Shown: positions 1-6,409 of the stretch, one piece after another
How the letters are laid out: each line of letters starts with the position of its first letter
How positions within the stretch are numbered: position 1 is the stretch's first letter
Source: an uncultured Propionibacteriaceae bacterium
Lineage (GTDB): Bacteria > Actinomycetota > Actinomycetes > Propionibacteriales > Propionibacteriaceae
Length of the DNA stretch: 12,003 nt
Direction of reading: 5' to 3'
NCBI GenBank assembly: GCA_937859105.1
Contig: CALMAD010000152.1
Location: 1 to 12,003 of the forward strand
Position numbers and translations under genes: made by a program
The notes under the pieces: generated by a model
The model's database searches: none
What the model was told of the DNA's origin: nothing
The model's input: the letters and a program-made list of their open reading frames with translations, nothing else

Positions 1-21
1 TCGATGGGGCCCGACCCCGGT

Positions 22-56
22 CAGAGTCTCCGAGGTCGATGCCCGACTCTGGGCAT
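22..56. repeat. Overlapping inverted repeats downstream of the operon
   Basis: Bases 39-56 form a perfect 6-bp stem (ATGCCC / GGGCAT) around a 6-base loop. The loop, GACTCT, can alternatively pair with CAGAGTC at 22-28, so two mutually exclusive hairpins are possible. The repeats lie 53-87 bases beyond the stop codon of the last minus-strand gene, where a terminator would be expected. No T-run follows on the minus strand, so an intrinsic terminator is not demonstrated. The rest of 1-108 holds no gene I can support. Confidence 0.3.
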
Positions 57-108
57 GAGAGCGATGTCACGACCATGGGCAGATCCGTGATGTCGCGTCT
101 CGCTGGGG

Positions 109-741
109 TCAGTCGTGGCAGTCGAGCAGCTCACCTGTGTCCGGATTCAAGAGTCTGAGCCGCGGTCGCGTCAGGGTGATCTGCTCGGAGGGACTCAGGT
201 GTTGGACGTCGCCATCGAAGGCCTGGCGCCGTCGCTTGGCGTGCCCATCGCCGGTGTGGCGGACGTGACGGCTCCTCGCGGGCCAGGGTTGGTGGTCTTG
301 GTCGCAGTGGGCCTTGAGGCGGGAGCGCAGGCGTTCGAAAAACCCGGGCAGGGTGTAGCGGTGCCACTCTTCGAGGGCGTTGGAGTCGAGGGCGACGCTG
401 GCGCGGCGGCGTTGGTCGGCCATCACGGCGACTTCCTGGACGATGTGAGGGTGCAGGGGCCAGCAGGGCGGGATGGTGCCCTCGGGGTCCCACACGTACT
501 CGTGGTTCACCCAGATGACGACGGCGTCGAGCCACGTCCAGAGTTCGGCCCGTAGTTGAGGGTTGCGGCAGGTGGGTGGGTCCCACGGCTTGGGCAGCAG
601 GTTGGGGTCGCCGATGGTGGCTTTCTGGTTGTCGCTGCCCTCGGCGGCCAGGTAGAGGTCGCGGTAGGCGGTGCCGAGTAACGGCCCCGGGGTAGGGAAC
701 GCGCCGACGAGCCCGGCGTCGGCGTCCGGCGTGGTGGTCAT
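109..741 (-). CDS. DUF4913-like conserved hypothetical protein, last gene of the conjugation operon
   Basis: This 210-aa protein is probably cytoplasmic, with no signal peptide or membrane segment. The middle (about residues 64-150) has a Trp-rich pattern: LWTWLDAVVIWVNHEYVW, then C93-W94-x2-H97-P98, an Arg-rich helix near 109-113, a W126 helix, and C146-x3-H150. This layout resembles DUF4913, a family common on actinobacterial plasmids and conjugative elements; the assignment is from memory of the pattern and is tentative. Residues 154-173 are strongly basic (several Arg, Lys and His), which could contact nucleic acid. The ATG overlaps the stop of the coupling-ATPase gene (ATGA), and a GGCGGA-like ribosome site lies about 5 bases upstream, so translation is likely coupled. 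Function is unknown; its place after the coupling protein suggests an accessory transfer or DNA-handling role. Confidence 0.72.
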   Translation of the reverse strand: MTTTPDADAGLVGAFPTPGPLLGTAYRDLYLAAEGSDNQKATIGDPNLLPKPWDPPTCRNPQLRAELWTWLDAVVIWVNHEYVWDPEGTIPPCWPLHPHIVQEVAVMADQRRRASVALDSNALEEWHRYTLPGFFERLRSRLKAHCDQDHQPWPARSRHVRHTGDGHAKRRRQAFDGDVQHLSPSEQITLTRPRLRLLNPDTGELLDCHD

Positions 742-2183
742 GGGATCCGCCTCTCGGCGACCAAGCCACCCCGTTGGGCGGCGACGCCGGGCTCGTCGGC
801 GCGGGCGTCCGCCGGTATCTGGCCATGCCGGACTGCGGCGACACGATCACGGGCAGCGCATTGGCGTTCGAGAAGGGCGCGTCCGGTGGGGCCGTCGATG
901 CACCGGGTGAGTTTGGCGATGATGGGTTTGCTGTTCTCCGCGACGACGAGGGCCTGACGTTCAGGGAGCTGCCGGATCTCCTCAGCCCGCAGGATCGGGA
1001 TGTCCTCCCCCGAGATCGAACGCCCACCGCGTCCGGTCTGCCAAGTGGTGCGAGCGACGCGGACGGTGCCGACCAGATCGGCGATCTCCTGGTTGAACGC
1101 GACGTCCTTGCTGCCGCCGAACACGACGATCACGTTCGTGAGCCCGAACAGGGCTTTGGCTTCGGAGTCGCCGAAGATCGCCGTGAGTTGCCTCCAGGTT
1201 TGGGCGGCGTAGATGAAGGAGATCCCCAGCGCGCGTTCGTTGGCCATCCGAGTCCGCAGCGTCGGCAGCGGAGCAGTGGACGGCAGTTCGTCTAGGCAGG
1301 CCAGCATCGGCGGGCACAGCCGGCCCCACGGCGAGGTGTTCGCCAGCGCGAGGGCGGTGTCGAGGACGTGTTCGGCCAGCGCGGTCATCAGGGGGGACGC
1401 CGAGGCGTACGGGTCTTCGCGGCCGAGCAGGTAGATGGTTCCCCGCCTACGGATCAGGTCAGCGATGTCGGTGGCCGGCCGGGACGCCGAGGGGATGCAG
1501 CGGCGGCGCAGGTCGGCCTGGAAGAACAACGCGAGAGCTTGTTGGACGGTGGTGACGGTGTTGCTCGAGGTCCGTTCATCGCCGTGCAGCGCTCCGTGGA
1601 GGAGGCCGTGCCAGAACGGGGCGGCGTGGGGATGTTCGCGCAGGATCTCCGACGGTTCGGTGGTCGCCAGAGGTTGGGCGACCCAGCGGAGGACGTCGTC
1701 GAGGGTGCCTCCGGTGAGTGCGGCTGCGTGGAAGTATGCCTGCAGGACCTTGGCGGCTTCCGCGGCGTAGAAGCGGGCGGCGCTGTCGCCGTTCCCGGCG
1801 TGGATCGAGCCCTTGACGGTGCCAGCGGTGAACGCCTTCGCTCGCCGTTCGGCGACCAGAGGGTCGACGCAGCCAACCACCGGATCCCACACCAACTCGG
1901 GGAGGCCCGCGGCGAGTCCGAACGGGTCCAGCACCACGCAGGGCCGGTCATCGCTGCTCCGGTCAGTGATGGTCAGGAGCAGGTCGTCGGGCTTCGTGAG
2001 CGTTACGAGGGCGGCGCCGGGGGCGTTCAGGAGGGCGGGGGTGAGCAGGTCGAGGGTTTTGCCGGAGCCTTGGGGTCCGATGACGCCGGCAGTGCGGTCC
2101 CATGGGCACCACAGTTCGCCGGCGCGGGGTTCCCAGGAGCGGCCGATCTTCCAGCCGATCTGGGTGGGGTCGAAGCGTCTCAT
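738..2183 (-). CDS. TraG/TraD (VirD4)-type conjugative coupling ATPase, soluble motor part
   Basis: This 481-aa P-loop ATPase is predicted to couple the relaxosome or protein substrates to the type IV secretion channel at the inner face of the membrane. Visible motifs are Walker A GPQGSGKT (36-43), followed by the typical TKPDDLL segment (63-69), then VVLDPFG (83-89). Walker B is LACLDELPS (294-302, acidic D298/E299), followed by the TraM-recognition-like region ANERALGISFIYAAQTWRQL (314-333, Q328). The reading frame stays open upstream to 2579, but the start at 2183 has a strong GAGGAG 7 bases upstream and overlaps the previous stop (ATGA). Unlike usual VirD4-type proteins it has no N-terminal membrane helices of its own; these appear in the preceding gene. 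The 3' end overlaps the next gene by ATGA. Family assignment is secure; substrate and exact subfamily are not. Confidence 0.92.
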   Translation of the reverse strand: MRRFDPTQIGWKIGRSWEPRAGELWCPWDRTAGVIGPQGSGKTLDLLTPALLNAPGAALVTLTKPDDLLLTITDRSSDDRPCVVLDPFGLAAGLPELVWDPVVGCVDPLVAERRAKAFTAGTVKGSIHAGNGDSAARFYAAEAAKVLQAYFHAAALTGGTLDDVLRWVAQPLATTEPSEILREHPHAAPFWHGLLHGALHGDERTSSNTVTTVQQALALFFQADLRRRCIPSASRPATDIADLIRRRGTIYLLGREDPYASASPLMTALAEHVLDTALALANTSPWGRLCPPMLACLDELPSTAPLPTLRTRMANERALGISFIYAAQTWRQLTAIFGDSEAKALFGLTNVIVVFGGSKDVAFNQEIADLVGTVRVARTTWQTGRGGRSISGEDIPILRAEEIRQLPERQALVVAENSKPIIAKLTRCIDGPTGRALLERQCAARDRVAAVRHGQIPADARADEPGVAAQRGGLVAERRIP

Positions 2184-2611
2184 CGGAGTTCTCCTCGGGT
2201 GCGGCGGGTGGTGTGGAGGTCGGGTCGCACGACGGGGGCGACCTTGTGGAGGCGGGTGAGCCCGAGGAGCTGCTCGGCCTGGTCCCGGGTGGCGACGCCC
2301 TTGAGTCGGGTGGGTCCCCACCGCTGCCAGCTGACGCCGGCAGCCCAGGCGAGGCTGACGATCAGCGACAGTTCGATGGCGATGATCCAGACACGAACGC
2401 CGACGGCGTCGGTCGAGGTGTTCAGGATGCTGGGGAGGCTGGTGAACAGCTGCGCGGTGGCAGGCCAGGTCCAGCCGTGGCCGCTGGTGAGGTGGGCCAG
2501 GCCGTTGCCGAGGTGGACGCCAAGCGCGAGCACCAGCAGCACGGCGCAGGCAATCGCGACAGGGACCTCCCAAGTCCACGGGTGGGGATTGTGGCGACGT
2601 TCACGCTGCAT
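2180..2611 (-). CDS. Small two-helix membrane protein, probable membrane anchor of the coupling ATPase
   Basis: This 143-aa protein has a short basic N-terminus, a hydrophobic helix at about 16-36 (ending LLVLALGVHLGNG) and a second at about 73-94. A roughly 35-residue loop separates the helices, and a basic tail of about 50 residues follows. The tail contains ATRDQAEQLLGLTR (107-120) and VAPVVRPDL, which resembles the linker that in full-length TraG/TraD proteins joins the membrane domain to the motor domain. With ATGA overlap into the motor gene, the simplest reading is that this is the detached N-terminal domain of the coupling protein. The start is supported by GGAGG 5 bases upstream of the ATG, close to the previous stop. 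If so, it should sit in the cytoplasmic membrane and bind the downstream ATPase. Membrane topology is seen directly; partnership is inferred. Confidence 0.8.
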   Translation of the reverse strand: MQRERRHNPHPWTWEVPVAIACAVLLVLALGVHLGNGLAHLTSGHGWTWPATAQLFTSLPSILNTSTDAVGVRVWIIAIELSLIVSLAWAAGVSWQRWGPTRLKGVATRDQAEQLLGLTRLHKVAPVVRPDLHTTRRTRGELR

Positions 2612-2623
2612 GCGAACCTCCGG

Positions 2624-3955
2624 TCAGCGGGCAAGGGGGAGGCCGTGGGTTGGCGTCCGGACGGTGGTGTGGCGGGCGGTAGCGGCACCGTCCAGCCGCG
2701 GGGAGGTGACGGTCTCCCACAGGTGCGGGGCGTCCGGCATCGACTCCGCCACATCCTCGGGGTCGTGCTTCTTGGGGCGGGTGAGGACGGTCTGCTTGAT
2801 GCCGTTCCACTCGGTGTGGGCCTTGACGGTGCCGGTGACGGTGAGCGGGTCCCCGACGTGGACGCCGTAGGCCCAGGCGATGGTGGTGGTCATCTTCGCG
2901 ACAGCCATCCCGCAGTCGACGACCAGCAGCACGGCGGCGGGTGAGTGGTAGGTGTACCCGTCCACCCGCATGGCCGTGCGGACGACGCCGGACATAGTGA
3001 CCTTCTCCCCGACGGTGCCGACGTGCTCGACGCTCTGCGCGGCCTCCTGCCGGGACGCCTCCCGCGCCCGGTCCGCGGTCAGCCGCTGGTGGGCGGGGAT
3101 CGCGCTGACCGCCAACCCCAGATGCTTGGCCTCGACCGCGTCCCCGCGCAGCACCGCGACCAGGTTCGCCTCGTACCCCGAGCCGCCGGCGAGGCCGGCG
3201 AGCAGGTCGGCGCGAAGCTGCGGGGCACGCGTCTGGGCGTCGACCAGGTGGGGGGCGAGTTGGTCGCGGAGCTGGTCGGCGCCGCGGCCGCCGGTCAGGG
3301 CGAGCCGGACCAGGTCGCGGGTGGGGACTCGGCCGTGTTCGGACGCCGACGCGGGCGTCCACCCGAACGCCTCGACCGCGGCCGCGGCATAGGTGAGAAC
3401 GCTGTGGACATCCCACGCGGCCGGCGTCCCCGACAGGCTTCCACCGAGACTGGCGGACACGACGTCGGTGGTGAGGAACACGGGCAGAGTGTCGTGGCCG
3501 AGGAAGTCCTTCAGGCAAGAGCGGCCCACCTGCAGGACCTGGCCGGTGTCGTCGTGGGCGACCAGCACCGTGGAGCGCCGGGCGCGGGTGGTGTGGCAGT
3601 GGTCACACTCCCCGGCCCGGAGCTGATCGTTCGGCACCTCGGCGGTGGAGCCGGGCGGGTAGCGCAGGATCGTGCCGCCCTCGACGGCGTCCACCGCAGC
3701 GACGAACCGCCACCCCTGGTAGCGGGGCGGTTCGCCGGCGATGGTGACATCGAAGCCGTGGACGGTGACTGGCAGCCCACCCGCCGACGTGGAGGACCGT
3801 GTCGCCGGGACCGCGGACACGTCGATCGTCCCGGTGAAGCCCTTCCTTTCGGCGCGTTGCTGGAGCTTGGCGACCTTGGCGCGGGTGGCGGCCAGTTCCT
3901 CTGCTCTCAGGAACCACGCGTGGACCCGATCGGTGGCGGGGATGTCGGCGTCCAT
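2624..3955 (-). CDS. Zinc-finger plus OB-fold-like protein, putative ssDNA-binding accessory
   Basis: This 443-aa protein has no signal peptide or membrane helix. Residues 115-155 carry C117-x2-C120 and C147 in the setting GECDHCHTTRARR ... QVGRSCLKDFLGHD, a zinc-binding arrangement with a His as possible fourth ligand. Residues about 316-394 have an alternating beta pattern (GEKVTMSGVVRTAM ... GDPLTVTGTVKAHTEWNG, IKQTVLTRPK) typical of an OB fold. I recognise this combination from uncharacterised phage and plasmid proteins; ssDNA or RNA binding is the likely role but unproven. The C-terminus (413-443) begins WETVTSPRLDGAA and matches the tail of the ArdC-like protein. Start choice: ATG at 3955 has GGGAG at 8 bases; an in-frame GTG at 3961 overlaps the previous stop but lies only 2 bases from that ribosome site. 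Confidence 0.85.
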   Translation of the reverse strand: MDADIPATDRVHAWFLRAEELAATRAKVAKLQQRAERKGFTGTIDVSAVPATRSSTSAGGLPVTVHGFDVTIAGEPPRYQGWRFVAAVDAVEGGTILRYPPGSTAEVPNDQLRAGECDHCHTTRARRSTVLVAHDDTGQVLQVGRSCLKDFLGHDTLPVFLTTDVVSASLGGSLSGTPAAWDVHSVLTYAAAAVEAFGWTPASASEHGRVPTRDLVRLALTGGRGADQLRDQLAPHLVDAQTRAPQLRADLLAGLAGGSGYEANLVAVLRGDAVEAKHLGLAVSAIPAHQRLTADRAREASRQEAAQSVEHVGTVGEKVTMSGVVRTAMRVDGYTYHSPAAVLLVVDCGMAVAKMTTTIAWAYGVHVGDPLTVTGTVKAHTEWNGIKQTVLTRPKKHDPEDVAESMPDAPHLWETVTSPRLDGAATARHTTVRTPTHGLPLAR

Positions 3956-3957
3956 GC

Positions 3958-4347
3958 TCACCGCTCCCAGGCGCGCCGCGGTGCGTACGGGGCGCTTCGA
4001 ACGGTCGGCGGTGCTGGAGGCCTGGGACCTGGGTTATCGACGCGCTCCCACGCCAAGACGTCGGCGGGGGCGTCCGGCTTGGTGGTGACGGGGCCGGTGG
4101 ACGCCACCGGTCCGGCGTCCTGAGCGCTGTCACGGTTGGTGGCTTCTTGGGCTTGGCGCAGTTCGCGGTAGAAGTCGCGGTGCGGGTCGTGCTCGAGGAC
4201 GCGCACCTCCCGCGGTGACCACCACAGGCCGAGGAAGACCGGGTAGGCGCACACGTAGTAGTCGCCGTCCTTGCGAGCCGGCACCGGACGGCCACCCCGC
4301 ACGCTGATCAGGTAGGGGTACCGGTTGGGTGTCTCGTCGGACTCCAT
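3958..4347 (-). CDS. Hypothetical protein of 129 aa with WER-V tail motif
   Basis: I do not recognise this family. The N-terminal half (about 8-68) is compact and aromatic: YPYLISVRGGRPVPAR, then DYYVCAYPVFLGLWWSPREV and a charged helix DFYRELRQAQEA. Residues 70-129 look disordered and are rich in Pro, Ala and Thr. The final 30 residues start WERVDNP at W100 and end RRAWER, echoing the tails of both neighbouring gene products. There are no membrane helices and no signal peptide. The ATG has a consensus AAGGAG 6 bases upstream; 27 bases separate it from the ArdC-like gene, and only 2 bases separate its stop from the next ATG. Being sandwiched between two DNA-related proteins with the same tail suggests a shared destination or partner. 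Confidence 0.8.
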   Translation of the reverse strand: MESDETPNRYPYLISVRGGRPVPARKDGDYYVCAYPVFLGLWWSPREVRVLEHDPHRDFYRELRQAQEATNRDSAQDAGPVASTGPVTTKPDAPADVLAWERVDNPGPRPPAPPTVRSAPYAPRRAWER

Positions 4348-4374
4348 CGAAGGCTCCTTCCGTCTTGTCGGTGG

Positions 4375-5511
4375 TCAGCGGCTTATGGCTGGCGTGCGGC
4401 CCACCGCCGGCTGCGGCAGGGCTTGGCGCTGCCGGGCCGCCCCGTCCAGGGCGGGAGTGGTGACCCGTTCCCATACCGCCACCGGTTCGGACGCCGGCCG
4501 CGCCGGCGAGGCGTTTGACGCGGTGGGAGCGACAGCAGGCACCGGACGGCCGACCTGGACTGCGAGGTCGGTCAAGGCCTCGTCGACGAGGGTGGCGGCC
4601 GGTTGAGTCGCCTGGAGGATCCGGTCGGTGGCTCCGATCACGCGCTGGCCGGCGGCCTTCACGATCTCCTCCACGCTGGGCCCGTAGGGGGTGGCGGCCT
4701 GGTGGGCCCAGCCGGCCACGTAGTTGAACGTGTACTGGGAGGCGTCCAGGCCGTGGGCGGCGGTCACCATGAACGCCACGCTCTCGGCCTCTACCTCGAT
4801 CACGCCCCGACAGGCGAACGGCTGGCGCTGGTCGGGGGCATGCAGCAGGACATGCCCGGCCTCGTGGGCCAGCGTCTTGACCGCAGCTGCGTCGTCGATG
4901 TCTGCGCGGACCCGCACCTGACGTGAGTCGAACATGGTGATGCCGTTCGCGCCGCCGCAGTCGCCACGCGCCACGGTGTAGGCCTGCGCTTCGACGAACG
5001 TCTGCAGCGCATTCCACAGGCCGGGTGGCGCCTGGCCGGTCAAGAGCGTGGCCTGCGGCGGCTCGGGCAGCGGATCGCCGTCTGTCTGCGACACGTCGAA
5101 CACGCTCACGGGCTTCACCCCGACGATCCGCACCTCGTGGACCGGCTTGCCGTCCGCGTCCCGCACCGGCCGGCCGTGGGCGTCGAGCTTCGGCTCCCTC
5201 GTGGTGACCGGGCCGAAGACTTTGATCGCGGTCTCTCCGCGGCGCACTTGACGGCCCTTTGCCTGCCAGGCGCGGTAGCCGGCCACCATCGTCGCCTCCG
5301 GGTTCTGTGCCCAGATCAGGACCGTGTTTCGAAAGCTGTAGGCATGGAAGCTGTTCGCGAACCGCAGCCACGCGGACCACGCCTGGAGCGAATCCATCGA
5401 GCCGACCCGCTCGGCGAGCTGGGAGTGCATCGACTCCAGCGTCGCTTTCCTTGCCGCCTCCGCGGCGTCCCGGTCATAAGCCGATCGCCGACCGCCCGTG
5501 CTGGCTGCCAT
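4375..5511 (-). CDS. ArdC-like antirestriction protein with zinc metallopeptidase domain
   Basis: This 378-aa cytoplasmic protein starts with the ArdC-type ssDNA-binding domain (about 25-140). It shows the family signature: SFHAYSFRNTVLIWAQNP, then VAGYRAWQAKGRQVRRGE and AIKVFGPVT. A metallopeptidase domain follows, with HEAGH at 216-220 and EVEAESVAFMV (239-249) supplying a probable third zinc-ligand glutamate. ArdC proteins of conjugative plasmids counter host restriction and bind ssDNA, and the plasmid pSa protein resembles the transported domain of RP4 TraC primase. The last 32 residues (347-378) start WERVTTPALDGAA and end in Arg; this tail recurs in the next two gene products. The start at 5511 lies 5 bases after the previous stop, with GGTGAG just upstream. 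The frame is open much further upstream (to 6219), but that stretch covers other features and is not used. Confidence 0.9.
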   Translation of the reverse strand: MAASTGGRRSAYDRDAAEAARKATLESMHSQLAERVGSMDSLQAWSAWLRFANSFHAYSFRNTVLIWAQNPEATMVAGYRAWQAKGRQVRRGETAIKVFGPVTTREPKLDAHGRPVRDADGKPVHEVRIVGVKPVSVFDVSQTDGDPLPEPPQATLLTGQAPPGLWNALQTFVEAQAYTVARGDCGGANGITMFDSRQVRVRADIDDAAAVKTLAHEAGHVLLHAPDQRQPFACRGVIEVEAESVAFMVTAAHGLDASQYTFNYVAGWAHQAATPYGPSVEEIVKAAGQRVIGATDRILQATQPAATLVDEALTDLAVQVGRPVPAVAPTASNASPARPASEPVAVWERVTTPALDGAARQRQALPQPAVGRTPAISR

Positions 5512-5516
5512 GCGGC

Positions 5517-5681
5517 TCACCGCCCCTGCAGCAGGTCGACCTGCGCCCACAACTGGGCGATCACAGCCGGGTCGCCATCGGCGGCGCGGTCCTCGATCTG
5601 GCACAGCAGGTCCTCGACAATCAACGGCACGTCCGGCACGCCGTAGCGGACATCGACGGTGTTCAAGTTGGCTGCGCTCAT
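5517..5681 (-). CDS. Small 54-aa acidic protein, first gene of the ArdC-TraD operon
   Basis: This short protein runs from ATG at 5681 to a TGA just upstream of the ArdC-like start. It is acidic and helical in the second half (LIVEDLLCQIEDRAADGDPA, then VIAQLWAQVDLLQG), with one Cys and no membrane helix. An in-frame GTG at 5747 would add 22 residues, but no ribosome site fits it; AAAGAG 8 bases before the ATG is a weak but acceptable site. I do not recognise a family. Its 5-base spacing to the ArdC-like gene suggests translational coupling. The leading position would suit a regulator or a small partner of the ArdC-like protein, but nothing in the sequence shows which. Confidence 0.6.
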   Translation of the reverse strand: MSAANLNTVDVRYGVPDVPLIVEDLLCQIEDRAADGDPAVIAQLWAQVDLLQGR

Positions 5682-5815
5682 CGCGGCTGCTCTTTCTGTG
5701 TGGGCTCTCACCCTCCAGAAGTGACGAACAGGGGCCTCCACGGACACGACGCCGTGAATCCACCTCAGCGCCTTCGTCGCGGTGTCTGCCGGCGTGGTGA
5801 GTGCCGACCCCGGCC

Positions 5816-5844
5816 CAATGAGCGGACGTCCGTCCGAATGTCAG
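5816..5844 (-). promoter_or_regulatory. Candidate promoter/operator with 10-bp palindrome upstream of the ArdC-TraD operon
   Basis: Within the non-coding 5682-5892 stretch, CGGACGTCCG at 5823-5832 is a perfect palindrome and is followed by a further GTCC at 5829-5836. On the minus strand, CTGACA (5844-5839) matches a -35 box at five of six positions. A 17-base spacer containing the whole palindrome follows, then TCATTG (5821-5816), a poor -10 match. The placement would let a repressor bound to the palindrome occlude the promoter. The leader to the first ATG would be about 135 bases. The palindrome is seen directly; the promoter is weakly supported. Confidence 0.25.
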
Positions 5845-5892
5845 TTGAGGTCGGCAGGATGCAGGACAGGAATCCACCCGGGCCGCAGCGCG

Positions 5893-6240
5893 ATGCTGGT
5901 CACCGATGGATCCTTCTCGGGCACCAAGGACGCCCGCGCCCGCGAACTGGGCACCCGCCGGGTGACCCCCGAGCAGTACGCCGTCCTCTTGCGACACGTG
6001 CAGCCCGCGGTGGAGAAGGCCATGCAGGTTGCGCGCGCCTCTACGCCGCCAGCCCACCCGGATTCTCGCCTCGTGGTGGCTCGCAAGACCGGATCGAGCG
6101 TGGCTCCGCAGGTCGGGAATGTCGACCACGACGCCGCTGCCGTCCGGGCCCGGGCCCGCACACAAGGGATCGACGTCAGTACCCGAGGCAGGCTGCCGTC
6201 GACTCTCATCCAGGCCCATCTGGAGTCGGTCAACTCCTGA
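5893..6240 (+). pseudogene. Probable 3' remnant of a BRCT-Lsr2 type gene
   Basis: The frame ending at 6240 encodes 115 residues from the ATG at 5893. Residues 1-38 (LVTDGSFSGTKDARARELG, then RRVTPEQYAVLL) resemble the last third of a BRCT domain, where a phosphate-loop/helix is followed by 'KARELG..v....f..LL'. After a variable linker, residues 80-112 (AAVRARARTQGIDVSTRGR, then LPSTLIQAHLES) resemble the C-terminal DNA-binding domain of Lsr2, including the minor-groove RGR (98-100). Such BRCT plus Lsr2 combinations sit at the end of longer nuclease-like actinobacterial proteins. The upstream part of the BRCT domain is not found in any frame before 5893, and no ribosome site precedes the ATG, so I read it as 5'-truncated. 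It could instead be a small expressed Lsr2-like regulator. Domain matches are by eye only. Confidence 0.55.
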
Positions 6241-6409
6241 TACGCGATTGGTCGGGCCTCTCGCAGCCGAGGCGCTGGATGCTCGCGGCCGTCGAGATCG
6301 AACGGAGACGGAGGGATGTCAGCTGCGTGGGTGCCCGCACGCCCCGATACGTTTGGGTGAAGGACGCCGAAACGGCGTGAAGGCAGGCGCAAGCCGGTTG
6401 GAGTGGGTC

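Noticed and set aside
2180..2183. Programmed frameshift fusing the membrane protein and the coupling ATPase
   Set aside because: There is no slippery run at the overlap, and the downstream gene has its own strong GAGGAG site, so two separate proteins are the simpler reading.
1368..2870. A 500-aa open frame on the plus strand opposite the coupling-protein genes
   Set aside because: It is antisense to well-supported genes, has no family motifs, and is of the kind expected from very high GC third positions.
3955..3961. GTG at 3961 as the start of the Zn/OB protein
   Set aside because: The GGGAG site lies only 2 bases from GTG but 8 bases from the in-frame ATG at 3955, so ATG is preferred; the difference is two residues.
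2945..4123. A 392-aa plus-strand open frame opposite the Zn/OB gene
   Set aside because: Shadow of the minus-strand gene; no recognisable domain.
5756..5878. 9-bp direct repeat GAATCCACC at 5756-5764 and 5870-5878 as possible attachment or target-site duplication
   Set aside because: A 9-base match in 12 kb is expected by chance, the flanks do not extend it, and no integrase or tRNA is near.
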